This document shows positions 37,256 to 48,980 of a stretch of DNA of 64,000 bases, one piece after another (within the stretch, counting starts at the first letter, position 1; each line of letters starts with the position of its first letter). The DNA is from Ailurus styani (Eukaryota; Chordata; Mammalia; Carnivora; Ailuridae). The DNA lies in contig LNAC01000273.1 of NCBI GenBank assembly GCA_002007465.1, forward strand, positions 654,799 to 718,798. The letters are read 5' to 3'. Made by a program: the position numbers and the translations under genes. The notes under the pieces were generated by a model. The model was not told the origin of the DNA and did no database searches. It saw only the letters and a program-made list of their open reading frames with translations.

Positions 37256-38029
37256 TAGTGCTGTTCTCATTTTTCAGCGACAATTTTTCAGTGATTATAC
37301 TATATCCCTAAAAAATAACAAACCATATGGATTATACTCACACTTATATAAATGTATATTAAAATTATTTCATCAAAATATATAGGTATTCCTTCCAGTT
37401 CAATTATAAATATTACGAGAGCTCTAAACTATGTTTACAAATAGAGTATATGTTAAGATTCAATGTCAGAAGTTTGGGTTGCGCTTGAGGAAGAGAGAGA
37501 GGGAGACCTACATATAAACATATCCCTTCATTCAGCAAGGAAAATGGTTCAAATTCTATCTACTAAGGCATTACATGTAGCAGGTTTATGGATAAGGTAA
37601 GATGCCACAGATGTGAGAATTTACCACACATCATGAGAGTTGCATGCTACCTTTCAGAGTTAGCAGGACCTAGTAAATTTAGAACAAGATCTTTAGAAGA
37701 AATTCTCCATATGTTCTATATGTTATAATACATAGAACATATAATATATATTAACATAAGATATATATTATTTATAGAAATTCTATGTATTTTGCATATA
37801 CATATATACGTATGTAAATGATAGGGTTATTTATGAATATGAGCTTTAGTCCTATTTGATATTTTGGTCCAATGTCTTTTTAGTGAATCACATCACTTTT
37901 TCCCCCTTAACAATCACTCTCAACGATTGTTTTGAATTAAAGCAATAAAATATTTAAGAGGCAACTTTAAATGGTTTTTTTGGTTTTAATCTTTTAATTT
38001 TTGTTAAATTTGAAATTTGCTTATTCTTC
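37256..38029. other. Unannotated very AT-rich sequence
   Basis: Includes a small palindrome: ATGTTCTATATGT at 37711-37723 pairs with ACATAGAACAT at 37730-37740. No gene or named repeat. Confidence 0.5.
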
Positions 38030-38760
38030 CTAATTTAATCAGCTTAGGAGTGGACCTGTCCCCCTGGAGTTTAAGAAAATTACAAGGACTCTCCCAGCAA
38101 TGCTTATGAACCCATTGAGACTGTGCTTAACTTCTAGCGATGAGGATTTAAATAAGTTTGGAAAGCGAATTAGGTACCTAACTGAAAGAAAGCTTTAAGA
38201 CTGAACTTTCAGACATTCACTTACTAAAATTATAGCAGACATTATTAACTGACATTTAATGTGAATAGCTCTGGGCAGATCCAGACTCAACCTATTTTTG
38301 TCCGTCAACACTTTGCTGACAGATTTAATGGACACCTTTGTAAATTATTTTAACTGGTATTAACAATACCAGATCCTTAAGCCCCCTCAAACCTTATCCC
38401 ACAGATTGACTCCTAATGGATTAACTGAATTCAGCAGACAAGAGCTGCCAAAGCATTAGCATTTCTTTACATTTCAGTTTTGGCTTTATGCTAAGATGTC
38501 AATGTTTACTTTAAAACTAAATCCAGTCTCTGAAAAATATTTATACTTTATGTGCCAATAACATTGTCTCACACCATGGCACAGGTAATTATAACTAAGG
38601 GAAATCGGCAGTGATAAACTTGCTTTATAATTATCTCAGAGACGCTAGCCGTATACGGAACACATGCTTTTTCAATCCATTATTAAAAACATCTGATACA
38701 TCTGTGAGAACTGGAGTTTCTCTTTTTCTCCTCTCTAGTGTTCTGAATACTGGGAACTGT
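38030..38760. promoter_or_regulatory. Possible conserved non-coding element
   Basis: Repeat-free, many homeodomain-type motifs (TTTAATCAGC at 38034, GGATTTAAAT, GGATTAACTGAATTC at 38417, ATTAACTGACATTTAATG at 38243, GTAATTATAACTAAG at 38586) and compositionally balanced compared with the flanks. No coding evidence. Based on texture only. Confidence 0.2.
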
Positions 38761-39859
38761 TACAACTACAACATTTTAAAAGGCTGGGGTTTTTTTTTTG
38801 TTTTGTTTTATTTTTCTTCACACACACAACCATGAAAGAAGCTTTTACAGGAAGTAACAAATACTCCTAAATGACATTTCATTAAAAATGTGTTCCCTTG
38901 GAAAGCGGACAGAACTAAAAGCCATGCTTTTACTTGGCAGAAAAAGTAGTACAGCAGGCAATGTGTGAAGCTAAGGAGCATCAAAACCTACTTTGCCACG
39001 GATGTGAGCAGCATTCTGACCCAGAAACTAAAAAGGCAAAGGAATTTTACATGTGCTTTGATATCTTTTAAAGTAAAATTTCAGTAGAATTCCCATTTCA
39101 AGAAAAGAACAAACAGAAAACGCAGACAATTGTATAAACTATGTTAATACAAAGCTACCAGATCTATTCTTGGTGTATTTTTTTGTTTTGTTTTGTCTTT
39201 TTTAGAATTCTACATTATGGCCATAAAGCTAAGGTTTTGCTGTTGTTGTTGTTTTAAAGAAAAAACAATTTGGTTATGTACCTACACTAAATATGTCAAT
39301 TCTCAACTCCAGGTAGATCAGGGATACTATGTCAGTCTTTTCCTTGTATATCTTCTTCTCCTTTTTTCCTTATCGGATTTTGTTTACCCTCTCAAATGTT
39401 AACTCCAATTAACTGGAAAATAATGACAAGAACTTTAAAGTTGTAAGCACAGTGGCCCAAATAATGAATACTTCAGGTCATTCTTGCTTAAGACATCCGC
39501 TTTTGGCTGTTCTTACCCGAAGGACAAATGATTAATCAGAGTCATTTCCTTCTCTTCTAGATAGAAACATGTCCAAGTCATCCTTCCCTTGCCCCCTTCC
39601 TAAATCCTAAAAAGGACGATTAAAACTGTCATTGAAAAATCTTCTGTCTGTGACTAGCTTTAACATACTCAGTAAACGAGTTTGCAAAGTAGAGTTAAAA
39701 CTCTACTGGGAATGGCATTGCCAAGTTGTTTTTCAAGGTTACTTTCTCTTCATTAAAAACTTTGTAAAATAATAATGAAGAAGAAACTGCTTCCCATTAA
39801 GGAAAGAATAAGATTATTCGTTGGCTTTAGTGCTCCCCTACTCGAACTTTCTCTTGGTT
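38761..39859. other. Unannotated sequence
   Basis: Contains T-rich simple stretches (38784-38815, 39178-39200) but no recognised gene or named repeat. Confidence 0.5.
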
Positions 39860-40386
39860 TGAGGGTAATGACAGCTCGTGTTCTGTAAGAATTCTTTGCA
39901 TCACATTCACTGTAAACAGCAAAGAGTCATAATTATGCCACATTTGATCCATATCAAAGCAAATGATCCATGTATCGATTTACATAAAGTAAAGCACATA
40001 AAACATTTTTGCTTTTCACCCTTACTTCACCACTTCCTAAGGAAAGTTTCCTTTTGCATACTTCATTTGAATACAAAACCCTCCTGTTGAAATTTGTGAT
40101 GTTAAACAAACCATACCAGTCATTCAACTTTTTAATTAAGGATTCAGTGTTCCATCCCTTTTCAGACATTAAAATTCAGGTGCAGTCATTAATCTTTCTA
40201 AACGAATTCACCTGTGGCTAATACTGATGTATTTTCTATGAGGCTTGTCATGGGCTGCATGCCGCATGCATAACCACTCTACAGTTAATTACACAAGGGA
40301 TTATCGTTAGTGTCATAAAGATAAAGCCTTGCTCGCAGCATTATAGAGAAGGTCTTTTTCTTTCTCCCGCCTCCCCTCTTTTTGGA
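39860..40386. promoter_or_regulatory. Possible conserved non-coding element
   Basis: Repeat-free sequence with TAAT-rich motifs (TTTTTAATTAAGGATT at 40128, CATTAATCTTT at 40187, GTTAATTACACAAGGGATTA at 40284) and a GCATGCCGCATGCAT near-palindrome at 40257-40271. It ends in a strong polypyrimidine run (40353-40384). Conservation not tested. Confidence 0.2.
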
Positions 40387-40470
40387 GCAATGCCCTATTT
40401 CGTTTTGTTAACATCCACTTAAGTATTTAAGAATAATACATTGTGTTTACCTCCATGGCCGACTGAAGAC
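40387..40470 (+). other. Exon-like segment (non-coding if real)
   Basis: Preceded by the polypyrimidine run 40353-40384 and TTGGAG, and followed by GAAGAC|GTAAGTCAGG, a near-consensus 5' splice site, giving an 84 bp exon-sized unit. It has stops in its frames, so it could only be untranslated or a non-coding RNA exon. The acceptor lacks the usual CAG/TAG. Could easily be chance. Confidence 0.12.
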
Positions 40471-41799
40471 GTAAGTCAGGAAAGAGAAGGTATTCATGAA
40501 GGGTTATCTATTTTAGAGCTTCGCTATCATGAACTATTTCGCAAGACCTTGCCCAAACCCAAAAGAACTGAAAATATAAAGGAAGTGTACATTTCAGCTT
40601 TGGGCTCCTTGATTGAATGTATGAGAGATTTTTTTTTTTTTTTGAATTTGTGGATTGAATGAGAGCTCGTATACCTGCATTTAGAAAACCGAAAGGAAAA
40701 GATTTGGTGGCTTTCCTAAAAATCCCCTTGAAATATGTAATGAGTTAATGTTATTGAAAAGTAACTTTTTTTTTAAAAAAGTAGCTTTTATAGGCTAAGT
40801 TAACAATAAAAACAAAAAATAATACAAAACAAAAACAAAAGATAAACAATAACCAGTAGAGCAGTTAGATAAATGTATTTCACTTCAACAACTTAGACCA
40901 AGCCTGTATAATAACACTTACACTTCGGTAGAAATAAAATCAGAATGACTCTTTTTTTGTAGGCACATATCAAAATTTAAATATATATACTGTTGCTGTA
41001 ATTAACTGACAATTTTCTTTGAACTTGTTGTCCATAGTATGGTTGTACATTTCCAGAAAATGGAGAAAAATGTGTAGATACAAAATATGAGTGAGATTAA
41101 GTGAAAATACAGGACGTGCATCAGCATTAGTTTAAGACAGTTAAAAATTAGCTTAATAAAAAAATTAGCTTGTTGATTAACAAGAAATCACAGTTAAGGA
41201 GTCTGAAATGCAATCCAATACATTAAAATGGGTGGGGGGAGAATAAGACAAAGAAACTTCAAAAGTACTAAGTTGTCATCAAACGAATTAAAAAAATGAG
41301 TTTTCTTTCAATTTGTTTAATGCAAATTAAGAATTTAATTTTAATAAAATGTGAAAAAATCTTTAGTGTATCTTTTTACTACAACTTTGTATTTAGATAT
41401 AAGAATTATTCCTGTCAGAAATTTAGGTATTTCCAAAAGATAGGTAATTGTCTGAAAATCTTTTGTATTTTCATCTATGGCCAGCAGCAAGCAGGTGTAG
41501 TCACACTGCTTCTCCAGTTTTGGATAGTGAAATGAAACATTTATTTTTAACCACCTGGGAGATGACCAATTTGATATTTATGTTTCACCCAACAGATCCT
41601 TTCATATTGAGTAGACACGGACTGCTAAAATTAAAAGGATTACTTAGGGAGTTGAAAGTACATTAATTGCCACAAAGGTTCCAATTTCCCCAAATTAAAA
41701 ATTTAAAGCGCAACAGGTGACCATCTTGGTTTTTCAAGCCGATACCTCTGCACCTGAAAACTCCGATTATACTTTGCTCTTTTGTTTTTTGTTTAGGTT
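40471..41799. other. Unannotated AT-rich sequence
   Basis: Nothing recognised. The 73-codon frame at 40441-40662 spans the exon-like donor but has no known domain and is probably chance. Confidence 0.5.
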
Positions 41800-41827
41800 T
41801 TTTGTTTGTTTGTTTGTTTGTTTGTTT
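41800..41827. repeat. (TTTG)n simple repeat
   Basis: About seven TTTG units. Confidence 0.95.
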
Positions 41828-41964
41828 AGCTCTAAAGACATGTTTCTATAAAAAAATATAGTAGCTCATTAGATTTCTGCGTGTAATTTGATTTAAATTG
41901 AATCTAACAGGGACAGAGTAATGCTGCGGTAGACACTGAGCCAGTCAGTAGACAGAACTTTTCT

Positions 41965-42140
41965 TTTAGATTTTATTTATTTATTTGACACACAGAGATC
42001 ACAAGTAGGCAGAGAGGCAGGCAGAGAGAGAGGAGGAAGCAGGCTCCCCGCTGAGCAGAGAGCCCGATGTGGGACTCAATCTCAGGACCCTGAGATCATG
42101 ACCGGAGCCAAAGGCAGAGGCTTAACCACCCAAGTGCCCC
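41965..42140 (-). mobile_element. can-SINE, minus strand (mustelid-type), internally shortened
   Basis: Inverted tail TTTTAGATTTTATTTATTTATTTGACAC, AAGTAGGCAGAGAGGCAGGC core, and GGCAGAGGCTTAACCACCCAAG: the usual CCACTGAG between TTAAC and CCACCC is missing, a small deletion in the 5' part. Target duplication of 16 bp with two mismatches (41949-41964 and 42141-42156). Confidence 0.96.
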
Positions 42141-42360
42141 TAGACAGTCCTTTTCTAATACCACTCCCTTTGTCTTGAATGATCCAAAATGGAACCAAGT
42201 TTGTCATTGGCCAGATATGTCTCATTCAGGCGTTTGGTCATTAAAATTCTTCGGTGCAGCTCTGTCCCCCATAGAGACATAACTGTGAACAAACAGGCCC
42301 CAGGATGTGATTGTGGGTCCTTGTTCTTTTGATTAGGTACATGGTGATAATTGGATCCTT

Positions 42361-42472
42361 TTCTTTCTTCCTTCCTTCCTTCTTTCCTTCCTTTGTTTCT
42401 TCCTTCCTTCCTTCCTTCCTTCCTTCCTTCCTTCCTTCCTTCCTTCCTTTTCTTCTTTCCTTCCTTCCTTTC
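42361..42472. repeat. (TTCC)n microsatellite within a SINE tail
   Basis: About 110 bp of TTCC units with a few TTTC and TTTG interruptions. On the SINE strand it reads (AAGG)n. Confidence 0.98.
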
Positions 42473-42654
42473 TTTTTTTTTTTTAAGATTTTATTTATTT
42501 ATTTGAGAGAGGGAGAGAAAGCATGAGAGGGGAGAAGGTCAGAGAAAGAAGCAGATTCCTCATGGAGCTGGGAGCTGGATGCGGGACTCAATCCTGGGAC
42601 TCCGGGATCATGACCTGAGGCAGTCGCTTAACCAACTGAGCCACCCAGGCGCCC
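42365..42654 (-). mobile_element. can-SINE, minus strand, with microsatellite-expanded tail
   Basis: Inverted SINE body (about 42473-42654) with AAGATTTTATTTATTTATTTGAG tail and GAGCCACCCAGGCGCCC box. The target duplication AA(T/C)TGGATCCTTTTCT lies at 42349-42364 and 42655-42670 (one mismatch), so the long (TTCC)n at 42361-42472 sits inside the insertion: it is the SINE's own A-tail, expanded. Confidence 0.95.
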
Positions 42655-42670
42655 AACTGGATCCTTTTCT

Positions 42671-44530
42671 ATGAATTCATTACGTTTCCTAATGTTTTAC
42701 ATTCGTGTATTCTGAAGACTATCTGATGTTTTCGTTTTCGTGTATAAAATGCTAACAAAATTAATAATAGAAACACCTATGAACTTTGTTAAAAAAAGAA
42801 CTAAATTATTCTTACCCACTCAATTTTCAAGCTAAAAAGCTTTCAAACTTAAAAATGATGGAAAATGTTTTTAAAAAGTTTTCCATCCAAGTTATAGAAG
42901 TATATTCCAAAGCTCTGATATGACTTTAAAAAAATCACTCCTAGCACGGTAGGCATTTATTCCCTTGGACTATGACTTTATACCTTGGTCTTTATACCAA
43001 TTGGTTTTACCAGTTTTTTTCAGAAATGAAGAGTTTTCCTTGAAGCAATCTTTATAAAAGAGAAGGTTTTGCTTTTTATCCTCAAACTTTAATATAAAAG
43101 TTATTAATCTCTTGATGAACCTTAAATTTGAACTAATCTGCTAACCTGGAAAATAAAGTGTATGAAGATAGATGTATTTGGATAGGGAAATTTTCAAATT
43201 TTTGGTATTTACTGTTTTCTTTTCCTGACTAGATGTAACACTGACTATAGGCATATTTTTAAAAAAACTGTTCTCTTTTTGCTTTAACTTAAAATGATTT
43301 AAATTCATATAAGCTTTATGATACCGTGCTTTATTTTAAGACTTCTTTTGGATCCTTAATACTTCTTACCTACCCTGCCTGTTTAAAACTGCATTCTTGT
43401 GATCCTTTGCATGTGATCCTTTACACCTTCTTCCCCTCTCTCAAAACTATTAAGAATATAACAATATACTGACACATAAGCAATTTAGAATATAAAGCTG
43501 AAAAATCTTTCATTTTTAATGCATTAATCTATATAAGGTCTACTATAGCTCAACTTGTGTAAATATTATTCAGGGATGCATATGTCAGTTTTTGAAATTC
43601 TTGGGTAGGGTTAATAATTGGATTAATCAGGCTTAAATATATATTTAATCTCTTTAACCGCATTATAATAGTTGGAGTTTAAAAGGCTGTGTTATGTGTT
43701 AGGTGCAATAGTAAATTTTACGTGTAGTAAATATATTTTGGCAATTTTTAAAACTCCATTTGTGTTCTCTGTCAGTTGGGCTGATGATTGGGGAAAAAAC
43801 CCTAAACATATTTTCTTGACAAACAAATAGGTCAGTATATGTTGTATTGATCTATAATACTGCAAACCATCATAAAGCTTTGAATAATTTCTCATAATAA
43901 CAGGACAAATTTGACTCTCTTATTTGTTTGGCAAAGTTGACAAATATCTGTGTACATCTATATCAAATATCTATATCTATAATGACAAAGTTAAGATTTT
44001 TAAAAAAACACTGGGTTGCAATATTTATTCAGTTTTGATTTGCTCTTATTGTCTACAACTTAACTGTAAAGGCCAGTAACATTAAATAAATATATATGTA
44101 CATACATACATATATATATATATTCCAGATGTAGAGATGTCTTACGTAATTTTAGAACAAAGAAAAAATGTGAGGTAAAATCAGTGTAAATAGTATTTGA
44201 GATACACCTATAAATTCTGATTTTAAAATTTCAGAAAAGTAAAATATGTATTTTAGATTTTTTCCTTTCTTAGTGGACAATATCTTATTATTCAATGTTT
44301 TTGATCAAATGACTAATAGGTAACTTAACACTGCCAGAAGAGAAATTTTGCATGTGTACAATTTTCCCTGTAAACTTCCCCTTAATACCTTAAATAAAGA
44401 AGTAGAAAAGCCTCTCAGATTTTTAAAAAATCTGTTCTCTTCATTGGGTTACAGTCAATAATTAAAATACCAAGTATAAGTTGCAGGAAGTGTTTCTGAG
44501 GAAATATTTTAAAATGATTTTCAGGCTGTG
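42671..44530. other. Unannotated AT-rich sequence
   Basis: No gene or clear repeat. A short TGTGATCCTTT tandem is at 43398-43424 and a TA/CATA run at 44090-44125. Confidence 0.5.
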
Positions 44531-44531
44531 A

Positions 44532-44588
44532 CCCCTTTTTTCCTCCCTTCTCTCTTCCTCCCTTTTTTCCTTCCTTCCTCTTTTCTTT
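44532..44588. repeat. Polypyrimidine tract
   Basis: CT-rich run (CCTCCC, CTTCCTT units) immediately upstream of the exon-like segment at 44601. Confidence 0.9.
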
Positions 44589-44600
44589 TTTTAATTCCAG

Positions 44601-44864
44601 ACCCTGGCTAAATCTCTAGTTGGAATTGGCTGCCAGTCATTAAATTCAAAAACATTTAATATGAAATCAAACTCATACTGTGAAGACAATATCCTGAAAG
44701 ACAGAGACGAAATTGAGCATTGTGAGCTAAGACCCCCATTGACCTCACAGCATTTGCCTTTAATCGTCACGTTCCTTTCCACTTTTTGCGTATTATGTGT
44801 ATTCCTAATCTTCCAGTGCAGGATCTTGAATTTCCTTGTTTATCAATATCTCTACTCCAACTGA
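44601..44864 (+). other. Exon-like open frame after a splice-acceptor-like site
   Basis: A long pyrimidine tract ends TTAATTCCAG|ACC at 44600. The frame starting exactly at 44601 stays open for 87 codons to TGA (44862-44864); in that frame an in-frame TAA lies at 44592-44594, just before the acceptor. The peptide has a polar N-terminal half (SNSYCEDNILKDRDEIEHCE) and a hydrophobic stretch (LIVTFLSTFCVLCVFLIF) that would suit a membrane segment. I recognise no family, and no AATAAA follows closely. Candidate terminal exon or chance. Confidence 0.2.
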
Positions 44865-47339
44865 AAACATATCTCCTAGCCTCACTTTTGTACTAAGAGA
44901 AGAAAAAGAACGTTCCATCTACCTTTCACACTGGTTACATGTAGTAGACATATGCTACACCCCTAATAGTCCCATACCATGACTTCAGTTTTATTGCAGA
45001 CTGCTTGCAAACCTACTGACAGGATACAGTATAAACACACCAGGCTTTATGGAATTAGTCGGTGTACTTGCAAGGTTAATGTAGCATCTGTGATGCAAAT
45101 CTGTGACCATTCCAATAGCTCTATTGGTAGACCGATGCCATTTCTCAGATCTGCTCTTGAGTTCCATTAAGCAGTTTCCCGGTCACCATTAACTTCAAGT
45201 ATCATTTACGCAGTAAATATATGAATCTATGGAAAGGAATACCAGAAGTGCAACCCATTTACACACCACAGGATACTGTGGAATCACAGAAGCACCGACC
45301 GCATTTAGAATATCCTGGCCGGACAGCACATTCCGAAATGTCACTTTGCATCTCTGGACACATGTTCAATTTCTGCTCGTGAGTAAGCTGGTCGCTGGGC
45401 TGATACATTTGCCATGAAAGGCTTCATTTTTCTCATTTAGAGGTTCGGCAAAGTGTCTTGCTGAGGATATTTACAAGATGTCATATTCCCACAAGCCTGG
45501 GGATAGATAGACTCTGGAGTTAGGAGCAAATTTCACACAGGACAGGCTTTCGTTTTCATCTGAGAGCACTAGGGCTGAGAGCCCAGCAGGATTCGTCTGG
45601 TCCACAAAAGCTCTTCCGTCCTGCACACAGTGTGTGCTTAGCCAGAACACCCACACATCGTGCTTCCTGACCAAATGACATTTTCTGGCTGCTCACTTCA
45701 TATTTGTCACTTGTATACAACGTGGAATGTCTAAAGAAAGCATGATCAGCTTGGGCATCACTAATCTCATTACTGTAATAGCTCTGAAAACATGCAACAA
45801 AAAGTAACTGGTAAGCCACTACACATACACATGCCATGCTCAGCATGCCCCTCATTGAGACATGCAATTCACCGGCTGCTAAGAAAGGCAGCAGTCAGCA
45901 GTGCCAATTTGACTCCTCACTCCCTGCTGCAAATGAAGAATAACCACTCAGACCTAAATGAAAGGACTGCTGACAGGCCTATCTACCTTAAAGGGCTGTC
46001 AAGAATGAGGGGGCTGCATAAAACCCATGGACCTTTCAAATCTGATTGAATATTTCTCTTTTTGGAGACAGGAGCAAGGGAGCTCTGTCTGTCCATTTGA
46101 AGTTTTCTTATTGTCATTTATTCGCCCTTCCATGAGAATATGACTTCTTAGACTTCAATTTGAGGTCTATTGAGACCCAGATTACATCATTACTGTTATG
46201 TGGTATGTTCCACACTAATCATAACCATTACCACTTACAAGTCTACAGCTTCATTCAATTAGCTTTCTGACATGGATTTTTCAGTTAATTCATGGTGAAG
46301 GTCAGCAGTGGTCAGAGTGGCAGGTGCATTCTGCTACCTTTTTGGATGCCAATTATCAGTCTTGGATAATTAGACTGACTCATAGACAAGTTAATCAGAG
46401 AGATCAAAACCCAAGATAAGAGGCCTATGGAACTGTCCGATACTATTAAAAATCACATATCATAGTCTATGTATTTAAATAACTGCTCATCCCTTAATTT
46501 ATTTAAAATTAAAATCTATCTTTATGCTTATCCCTTTTATTCTTATTACAAAAGAAAATGTTTATATCATGGATAGAGGGAAATATATGGTATATTCATG
46601 TATATATAATTAACTTCAATTAATTAGTAATCTTTTAAGTTTTCAAAAATATTGTTAATAATAATTGCAAATATTTTCTGTACGTTTGTGAGCTAAATCA
46701 CATTTCCAGTTTAAGGCTCAACCCACACCCTTCCGAAGCTGTTTTTCTTGAAAAGCTGGAGTCTTTCTTTCTGATAATTCGAATTATAGATCATATGAAA
46801 CTCTTTGTGCTGTGGTTATCAAAAAGCTTAGAGCTTATTATGGCATTCATTTAAAGTATTTATGTTAGTTGTATTCTTAGCATACTGCCCACTTTCCTGA
46901 CTCATGGACTTCAATTATTTTAGGTATCTTTTACGTAAGTGATCTAAACATATATATAGTCTAATATATAATATTATATATTTAATATTTTAACATTATA
47001 TATTCAATATTACTATATTTATGTTTATTTATATGTAATATTAAATATATATTAAAATATATTATAAATAGATTAAAATATTTAAATACATATACTTATA
47101 TGTACTTTTGAGACCACTAATCTCCTGCCTCAAATGCATATATGTTTGTATTTGAGTGCACATAGGCACACACGCACACACACATACATATAGGCATAGA
47201 TACTAAAATCATTCTGAGGGGATAAATTATATAAATCAGTCACTAATTAAAAGCTGATTGGTCACTATAAATTGTTTTGAATATTAATGATAACAACAAT
47301 AAATTTTCTGGGTTTTTCCTATTGACAATGTAAGGCTCT
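44865..47339. other. Unique TE-free sequence, possibly conserved
   Basis: No repeat recognised from 44865 to 46900. Patches at 44980-45200 and 46230-46440 carry TAAT motifs (CTTCATTCAATTAGC, CCAATTATCAG, GGATAATTAGACTGAC) and look enhancer-like. 46941-47105 is extreme AT low-complexity, and 47160-47185 a short CA-rich run. Confidence 0.3.
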
Positions 47340-47840
47340 GAATCCACATAGTATCTAGTGAACATGCCCTGTGTCAGACACTGGGCTGGGTAGGCAATAG
47401 GGATATAGTGATAAAAACCATGGTATGAAGAATGACAGAATAATAACTGTTTATCTAGTTGACAGTTATGTGGGAGTTCATTATACCAATCTTTTTATTT
47501 TGGCACTTTGGGAGGAAACTAAATTCAGTTTTAAAAAATGTGTCCTTTGAGCAGAGAAAATTCTGTATCGGCTTAGATGGAGTGTGGTGGAATCAGCCAA
47601 GTGAAGGCACGTGCAAGGAATGAGTGGGGTGGGCTGCATCTATACTGTCTCATGCTCAGAAGAGAGCATTCTCAACCATTGCAAGTGAGGAGGCACGGAG
47701 TACCTTCTAGTCAATGAATGGAATATAGTTCATGATGAGGTCATGAGAGATGAGCCTAAAATGGAAAGCAAAATCCAAATCATGAGGTGTTTTCAAATCA
47801 TGTTATTGTTTAGATTTTATTCTGAAAATAACTTTTCTAG
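47340..47840 (+). repeat. Old mammalian interspersed repeat, poor copy 4
   Basis: Begins 'tgtgtcagacactgggctgg', 'gcaatagggatatagtgat', and ends 'tcaaatcatgttattgtt' then 'agattttattctgaaaat', in the order expected for the family at 19512 and 21040. Heavily decayed. Confidence 0.35.
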
Positions 47841-48820
47841 GACCAAGGTTTCTAAAGCACTATATAAATAATAATGTATTTCAATGATAATGGTACATTT
47901 TCAAGGGGTTAAATCAATACCTTGGGGACAATTTTTTTGTATATGAAAAATAATTAGAGACTTTGAGAACATGATACAAAAACACAAGAACTTGGTACTT
48001 TATAAGAAGGCTAGAGGAAGAGTTGAAACTGGTTTTCCTAAATGCATATATTTAAAGCCAACATTTTAACCCTTAATTCAGTAGAGAGAGTCATCATACA
48101 ACCTAAAGAGAGTCATGTCTCTGAAAGGTTTATTGAAGTGTGGAGGTGGCATGAATGCTGACTGGGACAGTCAGTTTGTCACATATGTGAAAGGCAATGT
48201 AAATAGTGTGGCATTGTTTGTTCTGGAACCATCTTCTGTAAAGACAACTATAGCCAGAGACGATCAACTATTCGATAGGTCTTATATGTTTGAGTTTATA
48301 CTAAACATGACTAAAACAGTCATGGAAAAACAAGATAAAAGGAATGTTTCATACACACACATACACACACATATTTAGAATGTTAACTTACTAAATGACT
48401 AACAGTTTGTGGAGTCCTTCAACCTTTCAGAATTTTATTTGTTGTTGTTTGTATCAGTCATTGCTCTGTTTTATTGATTCTTACATTTCCCTTTATTTGT
48501 ATTAACATCCTACAGTCTCTTATCTCTTAAAATGGTTAATCTAAACAATGGTAATGAAAATCCAATGTCATCTATTAAAAGCACTAAGCTTTCAATTGTA
48601 GCTTGATAGCCTCCCTCCCAAAAGTTATGAAAAGTGTCCAGACATCCAGAAAAGGAAATTTGCATACAACTTTTTTTTCTTGTAAGACTTTTATTATCCG
48701 GAGCACAGAATACTTCAGAAAATAACATTACAACTTGTAGAAGGTAATTATATAACAGGGAAGTATTGATTTTTAAATTTGTTAAGGTAAGAGAAAAATA
48801 AAAGACAAATTTAATGTCTG
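47841..48820. other. Unannotated AT-rich sequence
   Basis: The 87-codon frame at 48115-48378 shows no domain and ends in a CA repeat (48350-48375). Confidence 0.5.
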
Positions 48821-48980
48821 GATCAAGTCAAAGACTCAACATGAAAAGTTGGTAATCAGTTCTGACTTTCCTGTCTTTTGCAATAAGAAAATAGCATCTT
48901 ATTCAATAATGGGACAGAGACAAGTATAGATATTTAGGTTCATAAATACCAGATGATTGCAGAAATGTGACTCTAAAAGG
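48821..48980 (+). repeat. Local direct repeat, copy A
   Basis: About 160 bp sharing roughly 70 percent identity by eye with 49719-49877. Shared landmarks: AAGTCAAAGACT.AAC, GTCTTT.GCAATAA, ATTCAA.AATGG, AACAAGTA(T/C)AGA, TAGGTT..AAAT and the 3' GAAAT.TGA.T.TAAAGG. The sequence is not one I recognise as a known repeat. Confidence 0.75.

Noticed and set aside
48115..48378. 87-codon frame as a gene
   Set aside because: No family match, no splice or promoter context, and it ends in a CA repeat.
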